Assembly (NCBI RefSeq): GCF_017814915.1
Contig: NZ_JAGIPZ010000012.1
Location: 62,001 to 126,000, forward strand
Source of the DNA: Herbaspirillum sp. LeCh32-8
GTDB taxonomy: Bacteria; Pseudomonadota; Gammaproteobacteria; Burkholderiales; Burkholderiaceae_D
Direction of reading: 5' to 3'
Length of the DNA stretch: 64,000 bases
Numbering within the stretch: position 1 is the stretch's first letter; the number at the start of each line of letters is the position of its first letter. This document shows, one piece after another, positions 35,593 to 42,916 of this stretch. The translations under genes were made by a program, and so were the position numbers. Under the pieces are notes generated by a model. It had not been told where the DNA came from, made no database searches, and saw only the letters and a list, made by a program, of their open reading frames with translations.

Positions 35593-36027
35593 ATGATATT
35601 CAACCCGACCCAGCACGATGTCCGCCGCTTCTTTTGCGAAGCCTACCGCAAGCACCAAGGCAATGAAGTCCTGACACCGCTCGAAGCCATCGCGCGCGAC
35701 TGGATCATGCAACACCCCGAATACCAGAACGACCTGGGCGATGTCGAGCAGGCGCTGGCCGCCGACTACTCGGTCGAGCGCGGCCAGACCAATCCCTTCC
35801 TGCATCTGTCGATGCACCTGTCGATTACGGAGCAGATCTCGATCGATCAGCCGCCCGGCATCCGCGCCGCCTTCCAGATGTTGGCGCAGCGCCGCGGCTC
35901 CGAGCACGAGGCGCACCATGAAATCATGGAATGCCTGGGCCAGATGATCTGGAACGCGCAACGCAACGGCCAACCGCCGGACGGCGCGGCCTATATCGAG
36001 AGCATCAAGCGGCGCGCGCAGGGCTGA
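35593..36027 (+). CDS. DUF1841 protein
   Basis: A 144-residue cytoplasmic protein of a betaproteobacterial family of unknown function. Recognised by MIFNPTQHDVRRFFCEAYRKH, TPLEAIARDWI, HPEYQNDL, NPFLHLSMHLSITEQISIDQPPGIRAAF and EAHHEIMECLGQMIWNAQRNG. The His-rich HLSMHLSI and HEAHHEIMEC stretch could bind metal, but this is not shown. A terminator follows at 36050-36081. Confidence 0.88.
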   Translation: MIFNPTQHDVRRFFCEAYRKHQGNEVLTPLEAIARDWIMQHPEYQNDLGDVEQALAADYSVERGQTNPFLHLSMHLSITEQISIDQPPGIRAAFQMLAQRRGSEHEAHHEIMECLGQMIWNAQRNGQPPDGAAYIESIKRRAQG

Positions 36028-36049
36028 ACGCAAGCCTCGCCGCTCGCCG

Positions 36050-36081
36050 AAAAAAAAGCCACGCATGCGCGTGGCTTTTTT
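36050..36081 (+). terminator. Terminator between DUF1841 and cytochrome genes
   Basis: AAAAAAGCCACGC / GCGTGGCTTTTTT with an ATGC-type loop; usable in both directions. Confidence 0.9.
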
Positions 36082-36102
36082 CATGCGCGAGCGATCAGGA
36101 CA

Positions 36103-36459
36103 TCACTTGCGCAGCACCAGCGAGCCCGGCAGGCTGTGCAGGTAAGCGGCGATGTTGTTGATGTCCTGGTCGGTCAACGGCTTGGCCTGGCCGGCCATGA
36201 TGGCGTTGGTGCGACCGTTCATGGCGGTGTCGCCGCGCCGATAGGCGGTCAGCGCGTGCTTGAGGTAATCTGCGTGCTGGCCGGCCAGCTTGGGATAGGA
36301 CGGGTCGATCGGCGAGTTGTAGTCCTTGCCGTGGCAGGACGCACAGTTGTATTTTTCCACCAGCGCGCGGCCGGCGGCGATATCGGCAGCGCCCGCTTGC
36401 AGCGACGTCACGCTCAGGACGGCCAGCAACGCGGCCGAACGGGTCAGAATCTTTTTCAT
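36103..36459 (-). CDS. Periplasmic c-type cytochrome (class I, c4/c5-like)
   Basis: A 118-residue cytochrome. Signal peptide MKKILTRSAALLAVLSVTSLQAGA; heme-binding CASCH; distal Met likely in NAIMAGQAKPLTDQDINNIAAYL, which is the usual C-terminal helix. It starts 13 nt after the other cytochrome gene (36473-36793), so the two are an operon. The pair may donate electrons to a terminal oxidase; the partner is not in the window. Confidence 0.9.
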   Translation of the reverse strand: MKKILTRSAALLAVLSVTSLQAGAADIAAGRALVEKYNCASCHGKDYNSPIDPSYPKLAGQHADYLKHALTAYRRGDTAMNGRTNAIMAGQAKPLTDQDINNIAAYLHSLPGSLVLRK

Positions 36460-36472
36460 CTCGTGCGTCCCC

Positions 36473-36793
36473 TTACTTCTGCTGCGAATAGTAGGCGGCC
36501 AGGTCGGCGATGTCCTGGTCCGACAGGCTGGTGGCGATGCCCACCATCGACGGATGCTTGCGCTCGCCCTTCTGGTAGGCGCGCAAGGCGTTTTCGATGT
36601 ATTTGGGAGACTGGCCGCCCAGCATGGGCACCTGATAGACCTCGGGGAAGGTGGCCTTGTAGCCGGGGATGCCGTGGCAGCCGATGCACATAGAGACTTT
36701 GTTTTCGGCGGCCTTGGCATTGCCGACGATGTCCGCTGCGGACGCACCGCCGACGACGCCAGCCAATGCAAGAAACACGAGGTGTTTTTTCAT
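36473..36793 (-). CDS. Periplasmic c-type cytochrome (class I)
   Basis: A 106-residue cytochrome with signal peptide MKKHLVFLALAGVVGGASA, heme site CIGCH, segment PMLGGQSPKYIENALRAYQKGERKHPSM (distal Met) and the closing helix LSDQDIADLAAYYSQ. It is the first gene of the pair. The two proteins resemble the two halves of a diheme cytochrome c4 encoded as separate polypeptides. Confidence 0.9.
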   Translation of the reverse strand: MKKHLVFLALAGVVGGASAADIVGNAKAAENKVSMCIGCHGIPGYKATFPEVYQVPMLGGQSPKYIENALRAYQKGERKHPSMVGIATSLSDQDIADLAAYYSQQK

Positions 36794-37154
36794 GTTAGCA
36801 GGGTAAGTGAATTGGACGTTGGAGCCCGCTCACGAGGAAACGGGCTCTCGGCGAAACAAATCTTTTTTTGCTACCAGCGGCAAATTTTGTCGTGCTCGTT
36901 CGCTTGCTTCTGGGTCGGCAGGTTTGGCTGTTCTGCTATGGCTCAACCGTTGTTTCGGCTCAAGCTTGTCTCTTCCACTCCCCCTGCTTACGCAAAAAAC
37001 CGTTTGATTCTAACCCAATAAACTCGGCGCAGTCATCCCTGCCGGGAACACCTGCAAATCGGCCGCAACAGCCCGCCGGTGGCGGGCTTTCGGGTAGTTT
37101 GACAAATATATGCGCTGCAATATTACCGGTATTGCATTGGCATTAATTCAAGAC
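36794..37154. other. Intergenic region between the cytochrome pair and the Gcr-like gene
   Basis: 361 bp. A GCCCGCC / GGCGGGC hairpin without T-run occurs at 37071-37087. A rightward TTGACA-N16-TATTAC promoter with a TGCAATA-N7-TATTGCA dyad lies at 37099-37136. The cytochrome promoter should be in the left 200 bp but was not resolved. Confidence 0.45.
37099..37136 (+). promoter_or_regulatory. Rightward promoter with operator-like dyad, antisense to the Gcr-like gene
   Basis: TTGACA (37099-37104), 16-bp spacer, TATTAC (37121-37126). A perfect dyad TGCAATA (37116-37122) / TATTGCA (37130-37136) overlaps the -10. A transcript from here would enter the 3' end of the leftward gene 37155-39380 in antisense; no sense gene lies ahead. 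Confidence 0.4.
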
Positions 37155-39380
37155 CTATGCGAGACGCCTCAGCTCTTCCTCCAGCGCCTCCCTCCCTTTG
37201 CCGCGTGCGCCTGTCGCAGGCTCGGCAAGGGCTTCTTCGGCAGGTTGCGCGGCATCGTCGCCGTCGCCACCGTCATCCGGGCCGACGTCTTCATCGTCGT
37301 CGGCATCCTCATCATGCGCCGCCGCATCGGCGCGCTCGGGCAGGATGAAGAATCCCGGCGCCACGACGAAACGGCGCAACACCGCGCGCATGGCGCGACG
37401 GCGCACGCGACGCGGCAGGTCGCGCGAGCGCAGCGCCAAGGCCAGCGCGCAGGCAAAGGCCACCGCCACAGACAGCAGCGCGGTAAGCGCCACGCCGCCG
37501 CCGGCCAGCCAGAATTCCGGCGTGCCCAGCGATTGCCAGCCCAGGCTGAAGACGGCCGCCGCCAGCGTGCCGGCGGCCAGCGTGACCTGGCGGATGTCCA
37601 GCGGCAGGCTGAAGAACGCCGCCAGCACCGGCGCCATGCCCAACAGCAAGGCCAACGCCAGGCTGCCGGCGATGGTGGCGACGTTGCGCTCCAGCCAGCC
37701 GGCGCAGCGCTCGGCGCGCAGCGGGCCCAGCGCGTGCTTCAGGCGGCGATGGTTGGCGACCACCTCACGCACCCGGCGCAAGGCGAACCAGTTGTCGGCG
37801 AATCCGGCGGCCAGGCTGGCCAGCCATAACAGCACACCGGTCAGCGCCGCATACAGCGGCGTGGGGCCGACCACCGACAGCGACGCCAGCATGGCGTGCG
37901 CCTGCTCCGCCGACATCGGCGCCGCGCCCAACGCAAACCAGCCGATGGCGCACAGCGCCGCCGTCACCGGCACCACCGCCAGCAGGTTGCCGAAGATGCC
38001 GGCCGACTGCGAACGCAGCATTCGCCCCGATTCGGCCAGCAGGCCGCGCATGCCGTCAGCGTCCAGCTCGCCCATGCGCGAGGCCAGCGCCGGCGCCGTC
38101 ACCGCCGGCTGGCGCGTGGCCAGCACGCCGCCCAGGGCCGCGATCAGCAGGAAGCTGACCGCGTAGTTCAGCGACGCCGCCGCACCTTCAAAGAAATGCA
38201 CCATGCCCAGCTTGGCCAGCGTGATCTTCAGCAGCGCCGCACCGGCCATCACTGCACCGCCCAGCAAGCCGCCTTTAAGCACTTTGCGGTAGCCGGCACG
38301 GTCGCGCGCGATGGCGCGCTCGCCGTGGTCGGCGTTGCGCTCGACCATCTTGCGCGCCAGCAGCGCAAAGCTGCGCCGCATCAGGCCGCGCACCGAGCCG
38401 CGGTTGTGGTGGGCCGAAATCAGGTCGGCCAGCAACAGCTGCACGCGCCCCGCACCGGACTCGCCGGGGGCGGCGGCGCGCACGTCGATCAGGCGGCCGA
38501 TGCGCTGCAGGTGGGCGCGCATGCGCTCGACCCGGTACACCAGGCTGACCGAGACGCCGTATTCGTCCAGGTGGGCGTAGATGCGGTCGGTCTGCGCATG
38601 GCACACCGCCACCAGCATGCGCACGCTGCGCAGCGCCCCCTGGTCGTGGGGATGACCGCGCAGCCAGGCCTCCATCTCGCGCCGCAACGCCAGGAAAGGC
38701 GTGGCGCGCATCGGCATCTTTGGCTCCAGGCGCTGGCGGAAGGCCGGGCTGATGCCGTCGGCGATCACTGTGGTGGTGAGGTAGGTGATGGCCTCCTCCA
38801 CCTGCTGCCAATACATGTGCGAAATGCCGTCGTCGGCCAGCAGTTTCCACAGCCGCGCCAGCAAGTCATTGTCGAGCTCCAGCAGCCAGGCGGCGTCGTC
38901 CGGATCGGGGAACATCGCCGTGAACAGCGAGGACAGGTCGGTCGGGGAAAGATGGCGCGGCAACACCATGCGCGCCAGGCGCTCGGCCAGTTCGCCGAAG
39001 AAGCCGGGTTCGTGCGGCAGGCCGGTGGTGGAAAAGAGTTCGGGGCCGGTGGCTTCACGCAGCGTCTTTTGCAGCGCATTCTGCACGCTGCGGCGCACGT
39101 CGCGGTGCTGGTCCAGCCAGTCCAGCAGAATCTCCAGCCGCTGGCACCGCACCCGGTGCCAGGCCTGGCGGTCCAGCAGCGAGACCGCAGGGCGGTGGCG
39201 CAGCCACTCGGCGACATCGATCATCCAGTTGGCGCGCTCGTGCCACGGCGCCGCCGGATCGGCACGGCCCATCAGCGCCTCGAGCTGGCGGCCGACATCC
39301 TGGCGATCCATGTAGCGCGCCTGCATGCCGTGCCGCATGCGTCTCCACACCACCAGCATCTTGAAGAACAGGTATTTCAT
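37155..39380 (-). CDS. Gcr-family 'site-specific recombinase' (polytopic membrane protein)
   Basis: A 741-residue protein of the family named after the gonococcal recombinase Gcr. N-terminal half (1-365): soluble, helical and basic, with ERANWMIDVAEWLR, SSLFTAMFPDPDDAAWLLELD and HHNRGSVRGLMRRSFALLARKMVERN. C-terminal half (about 370-665): seven to eight hydrophobic segments, including GGLLGGAVMAGAALLKITL and NWFALRRVREVVANHRRL. A strongly acidic tail (HDEDADDDEDVGPDDGGDGDD) precedes a basic end. No recombinase catalytic motif (Ser or Tyr type) is visible, so the family name should not be read as function. It stands alone, with no co-oriented neighbours. Confidence 0.8.
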   Translation of the reverse strand: MKYLFFKMLVVWRRMRHGMQARYMDRQDVGRQLEALMGRADPAAPWHERANWMIDVAEWLRHRPAVSLLDRQAWHRVRCQRLEILLDWLDQHRDVRRSVQNALQKTLREATGPELFSTTGLPHEPGFFGELAERLARMVLPRHLSPTDLSSLFTAMFPDPDDAAWLLELDNDLLARLWKLLADDGISHMYWQQVEEAITYLTTTVIADGISPAFRQRLEPKMPMRATPFLALRREMEAWLRGHPHDQGALRSVRMLVAVCHAQTDRIYAHLDEYGVSVSLVYRVERMRAHLQRIGRLIDVRAAAPGESGAGRVQLLLADLISAHHNRGSVRGLMRRSFALLARKMVERNADHGERAIARDRAGYRKVLKGGLLGGAVMAGAALLKITLAKLGMVHFFEGAAASLNYAVSFLLIAALGGVLATRQPAVTAPALASRMGELDADGMRGLLAESGRMLRSQSAGIFGNLLAVVPVTAALCAIGWFALGAAPMSAEQAHAMLASLSVVGPTPLYAALTGVLLWLASLAAGFADNWFALRRVREVVANHRRLKHALGPLRAERCAGWLERNVATIAGSLALALLLGMAPVLAAFFSLPLDIRQVTLAAGTLAAAVFSLGWQSLGTPEFWLAGGGVALTALLSVAVAFACALALALRSRDLPRRVRRRAMRAVLRRFVVAPGFFILPERADAAAHDEDADDDEDVGPDDGGDGDDAAQPAEEALAEPATGARGKGREALEEELRRLA

Positions 39381-39603
39381 GTCTCTTGTAAGCGTTATGC
39401 ATGCGGAATTGGGTATATAGGGACGATTCCGCGCTTTTCAACGCCCCCTGAGGGGCGCGGGGTTTTACCTTATACTCGTTGAAATTGACAGGGCTGTGTC
39501 TTGCATCGCAACATCGGCGCGCCGGCCCGTCCCAAGAACAAGACAGCCGCGGCCGCAAGGCCGGCGAGGCCTCCCCATCGAGACATCACCAAGGACCGCG
39601 CAT

Positions 39604-40470
39604 ATGCCCGATCATTCCGCACGCCCCGCACGTTTCACCGGTTCCGAGAACTACGTCGCCACCGACGACCTGAAACTGGCGGTCAACGCCGCGCTTACCC
39701 TGCAACGCCCGCTGCTGATCAAGGGCGAACCCGGCACCGGCAAGACCATGCTGGCCGAGGAAGTAGCGGCCGCGCTGGGACGCCCGCTGCTGCAGTGGCA
39801 CATCAAGTCAACCACCAAGGCCCAGCAGGGCCTGTACGAATACGACGCGGTGTCGCGCCTGCGCGACTCGCAGCTGGGCGACGAGCGCGTCAAGGATATC
39901 CACAACTACATTGTCAAGGGCGTGCTGTGGCAGGCCTTCACCTCGGATGAACCGGTGGTGCTGCTGATCGACGAGATCGACAAGGCCGACATCGAGTTCC
40001 CCAACGACCTGCTGCGCGAGATCGACCGCATGGAGTTCTACGTCTACGAGACGCGCGAGCTGGTCAAGGCCAAACATCGCCCGCTGGTGGTGATCACATC
40101 CAACAACGAGAAGGAGCTGCCGGATGCCTTCCTGCGTCGCTGCTTCTTCCACTACATCAAGTTCCCCGACAAGGAGACGATGCAAAGCATCGTCGACGTG
40201 CACTTCCCTAACATCAAGCGCGAGCTGCTGGCGCAGGCGCTGCAGACCTTCTATGAAGTGCGCGAGGTGGCCGGCCTGAAGAAGAAGCCCTCCACCTCCG
40301 AACTGCTGGATTGGCTCAAACTGCTGATGGCCGAAGACATCGGCCCCGAGGCACTGCACAACAAGGACAATAAAGCGTCCGTGCCGCCGCTGCACGGCGC
40401 ACTGCTCAAGAACGAGCAGGACGTGCACCTGTTCGAGCGGCTGGTCTTCATGTCGCGTAACAACCGCTAG
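39604..40470 (+). CDS. MoxR-family AAA+ ATPase
   Basis: A 288-residue AAA+ ATPase thought to act as a metal-insertion or assembly chaperone with a VWA partner. Walker A GEPGTGKT (41-48), Walker B LLIDEID (120-126), sensor-1 VVITSNNEKELPDAFLRRC, and a C-terminal lid domain. The ATG at 39604 follows AAGGA. The usual VWA partner follows at 41111, but a GNAT gene is inserted between. The IEFPNDLLREIDRMEFYVYET stretch is typical of the CoxD-like branch. Confidence 0.93.
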   Translation: MPDHSARPARFTGSENYVATDDLKLAVNAALTLQRPLLIKGEPGTGKTMLAEEVAAALGRPLLQWHIKSTTKAQQGLYEYDAVSRLRDSQLGDERVKDIHNYIVKGVLWQAFTSDEPVVLLIDEIDKADIEFPNDLLREIDRMEFYVYETRELVKAKHRPLVVITSNNEKELPDAFLRRCFFHYIKFPDKETMQSIVDVHFPNIKRELLAQALQTFYEVREVAGLKKKPSTSELLDWLKLLMAEDIGPEALHNKDNKASVPPLHGALLKNEQDVHLFERLVFMSRNNR

Positions 40471-40503
40471 GCCGCCCACAACAACAAGTCCAGGGAGATC
40501 GTC

Positions 40504-41091
40504 ATGCAATTCCTTTCGCCCATCACGCTCAAAGGCCAGTTCGCCAACGTCGAACCCTTGCATCCTGAGCACCACGATGCGCTGATCGCGGCGGTCTCCG
40601 ATGGCAAGCTGTGGAAGCTCTGGTACACCTCGGTGCCCAAGCCGGAAAACATGCGCGCCGAAATCGAGCGCCGCCTGCACTTGCAGCAGCAAGGCAGCAT
40701 GCTGCCGTTCGTGATCCGGCGCCACGACACCGGCGCGCTGTGCGGCATGACCACCTACATGAACGCCGACCCGCTCAACCGCCGGGTCGAGATCGGCTCC
40801 ACCTGGTACGCCGCCAGCGCCCAACGCACCGGCATCAATACCGAGTGCAAGCTGATGATGCTGTCGCACGCCTTCGAGGACATGCACTGCATCGCCGTCG
40901 AGTTCCGCACCCACTGGATGAACCAGCAGTCGCGCGCGGCCATCGCCCGTTTGGGCGCCAAGCAGGACGGCATCTTGCGCAACCACCAGCGCATGCCCGA
41001 CGGCTCGCTGCGCGACACCGTGGTGTTCTCCATCATCGAATCCGAATGGCCGGCAGTGCGGCGCCATCTCCAGTTCAAGCTGGGACGTTGA
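40504..41091 (+). CDS. GNAT-family N-acetyltransferase (RimJ/RimL-like)
   Basis: A 195-residue acetyltransferase. Conserved parts: ITLKGQFANVEPLHPEHHDAL (start strand of RimL-like proteins), PFVIRRHDTGALCGMTTYMNADPLNRRVEIGSTWYA, and the acetyl-CoA-binding R-x-x-G-x-N region RTGINTECKLMMLSHAFE, with FRTHWMNQQSRAAIARLGAKQDGILRNHQ. The target (protein N-terminus or small molecule) is unknown. It lies 33 nt after the MoxR gene and 19 nt before the VWA gene, so all three are one operon. Confidence 0.9.
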   Translation: MQFLSPITLKGQFANVEPLHPEHHDALIAAVSDGKLWKLWYTSVPKPENMRAEIERRLHLQQQGSMLPFVIRRHDTGALCGMTTYMNADPLNRRVEIGSTWYAASAQRTGINTECKLMMLSHAFEDMHCIAVEFRTHWMNQQSRAAIARLGAKQDGILRNHQRMPDGSLRDTVVFSIIESEWPAVRRHLQFKLGR

Positions 41092-41110
41092 GCCGTCAAT
41101 GTAAATATCC

Positions 41111-42280
41111 ATGCTGATCGATTTCTTCTACACCGTGAAAGAGGCCGGCGTGCCGGCTTCGATCAACGAATTCCTGACCTTGCTGGAGGCGATGGACAAG
41201 CAGGTCATCGCGCCCTCGGTGGACGAGTTCTATTTTCTCTCGCGCCTGACGCTGGTCAAGGACGAGGCCAATTTCGACAAGTTCGACCGCGCCTTCAGCG
41301 CCTACTTCAAGGGCATCGACGCCCTCTTCGAGAAGAAACCGGAGATCCCGCTGGAGTGGCTGAAGAAGCAGCTCGAGCGCGACCTCACGCCCGAGCAGAA
41401 GGCCGCCATCGAGAAGTTCGGCTACGACAAACTGATGGACCGCCTGAAGGAATTGCTGGAAGAACAGAAGGAACGCCATGAAGGCGGCAGCAAGTGGATC
41501 GGCACCGGCGGCGTGTCGCCGTTCGGGCACGGCGGCTACAACCCGGAAGGCGTGCGCATCGGTGGCAAGGGTGGCAACCGCAGCGCGGTCAAGGTATGGG
41601 ATGCGCGCGAGTACAAGGATTACGACAGCGAGCGCGAGCTGGGCACGCGCAACATCAAGGTGGCCCTGCGCCGCCTGCGCCGCTTCGCGCGCGAAGGCGC
41701 CGAGGAAGAACTGGCGCTGGACGACACCATCCGCGCCACCGCCAGCAATGCCGGCTACCTCGACATCCGCATGCAGCCCGAGCGCAGGAACAATATCAAG
41801 GTGCTGATGCTGTTCGACGTCGGCGGCTCGATGGATGATCACATTGCGCGCACCGAGGAATTGTTCTCGGCCGCGCGTAGCGAATTCAAGAACATGGAGT
41901 TCTTCTACTTCCACAACTGCGTCTACGACTACCTGTGGAAGAACAACCGCCGCCGTCACGCCGAGCGTTTTCCGACCTGGGAGGTGCTGCGCAAATACAC
42001 GCCGGACACCAAGCTGATCTTCGTCGGCGACGCCACCATGAGCCCTTACGAGATCGTGCAGCCGGGCGGCTCGGTGGAATACAACAACGCCGAAGCCGGG
42101 GCCGCCTGGCTGCAGCGCTTCACCACCGCCTTCCCGCGCTTCGCCTGGCTCAACCCCGAGCCCGAAGCACTGTGGCAATACCGCCAGTCGATCGCGCTGA
42201 TCCGCCAGCTGATGAGCGATCGCATGTATCCGCTCACCATTGACGGGCTGGAGCGGGCGATGCGGTTGTTGAGCAAGTGA
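41111..42280 (+). CDS. VWA-domain protein, CoxE-like
   Basis: A 389-residue cytoplasmic protein of the VWA/CoxE family. N-terminal helical region (1-120), a Gly-rich linker (125-155: GGSKWIGTGGVSPFGHGGYN), then a VWA domain starting near 228. The metal-ion-dependent adhesion site begins DVGGS (236-240), a variant of DxSxS with Gly for the first Ser, which may weaken metal binding. FFYFHNCVYDYLW and LIFVGDATMSPYEI are VWA strands. Such proteins work with MoxR ATPases; the client is unknown here. No Shine-Dalgarno is evident, so translation may depend on coupling with the GNAT gene. Confidence 0.9.
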   Translation: MLIDFFYTVKEAGVPASINEFLTLLEAMDKQVIAPSVDEFYFLSRLTLVKDEANFDKFDRAFSAYFKGIDALFEKKPEIPLEWLKKQLERDLTPEQKAAIEKFGYDKLMDRLKELLEEQKERHEGGSKWIGTGGVSPFGHGGYNPEGVRIGGKGGNRSAVKVWDAREYKDYDSERELGTRNIKVALRRLRRFAREGAEEELALDDTIRATASNAGYLDIRMQPERRNNIKVLMLFDVGGSMDDHIARTEELFSAARSEFKNMEFFYFHNCVYDYLWKNNRRRHAERFPTWEVLRKYTPDTKLIFVGDATMSPYEIVQPGGSVEYNNAEAGAAWLQRFTTAFPRFAWLNPEPEALWQYRQSIALIRQLMSDRMYPLTIDGLERAMRLLSK

Positions 42281-42353
42281 GCTGAATGAGGGTTGTCGGG
42301 ACGTAGCCGACGACAGGTGAACCGGGCGACGCTGGTCGGGGCGAGACAAACGA

Positions 42354-42476
42354 CACTGGGCCCCTGCTTTCGCAGGGGCGACGGCGATGGGGCGTGTTAT
42401 TCCTGCTTAGAAAGCAGCGGCAAGGGACGTTGAGCCAACCTTGGCCTGTCGCCCCTGCGAAAGCAGGGGCCCAGTG
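42354..42476. repeat. Pair of inverted 29-bp palindromic repeats (REP-like)
   Basis: A 29-bp unit at 42354-42382, with CCCCTGC-TTTC-GCAGGGG at its core, recurs as an exact inverted copy at 42448-42476, 65 bp apart. The core also occurs in the 62.78-63.08 kb repeats, so it is a dispersed family. Lies between the VWA gene and copZ; could also act as a terminator-like structure. Confidence 0.85.
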
Positions 42477-42548
42477 CCGTTCAGCGTGCGTCAACACATG
42501 ACAAGCGGCGCCGGATCCCGTCCTGCGCCGCAATGACCGGCAAACCGC

Positions 42549-42749
42549 TCAGCCCGCCACCGGCGTATAACCCGCCTCTTCGATCGCCTCCGCAAACTCC
42601 TGCGCGGGCAATGCGCTGTCGATCACCACACGCTTGTCGGCCACGGCGATCTCCACTTTGGCGTTCGCGTCCACATCCTTGACGGCCTTGGTGATGACGC
42701 CGGCGCAATGGTTGCAGGTCATGTCGTTGACGGTGAAGGTGGTGCTCAT
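42549..42749 (-). CDS. copZ: Copper chaperone, CopZ-like heavy-metal-associated domain
   Basis: A 66-residue cytoplasmic HMA-domain protein with the Cu(I) motif MTCNHC (C12, C15), which can hand copper to the CopA ATPase encoded divergently. AAAGGA precedes the ATG. Its promoter region (42786-42816) has a 19-bp spacer of the CueR type, so it is expected to be copper-induced together with copA. Confidence 0.92.
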   Translation of the reverse strand: MSTTFTVNDMTCNHCAGVITKAVKDVDANAKVEIAVADKRVVIDSALPAQEFAEAIEEAGYTPVAG

Positions 42750-42785
42750 GGCGGTTTCCTTTCAAAAATGACGAATGATGGGGCA

Positions 42786-42816
42786 AGCTTAAACCTTCCC
42801 ATTGTGGCAAGGTCAA
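42786..42816 (-). promoter_or_regulatory. CueR-type promoter of copZ
   Basis: Minus strand: TTGACC (42811-42816), exactly 19 bp, TAAGCT (42786-42791). The spacer is an imperfect dyad built on CCTTCCC / GCAAGG. Overlong 19-bp spacers are the hallmark of MerR/CueR-activated promoters. Confidence 0.85.
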
Positions 42817-42850
42817 GCACCCGTTTGTCGTATCCATGCGAAAATGCCGC

Positions 42851-42881
42851 TTGACCTTCCCATGATGGGAAGGATGATGAT
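42851..42881 (+). promoter_or_regulatory. CueR-type promoter of copA
   Basis: TTGACC (42851-42856), 19 bp, GATGAT (42876-42881). The spacer contains the dyad CCTTCCCAT / ATGGGAAGG. It mirrors the copZ promoter 35 bp away. Confidence 0.85.
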
Positions 42882-42916
42882 GGCGTCGTGTCCATTGCCG
42901 CCACGGAGCGTGTTCC

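Noticed and set aside
37071-37087. GC-rich hairpin as terminator of the Gcr-like gene
   Set aside because: Seven-bp stem but no T-run in either direction; listed only as part of the intergenic region.
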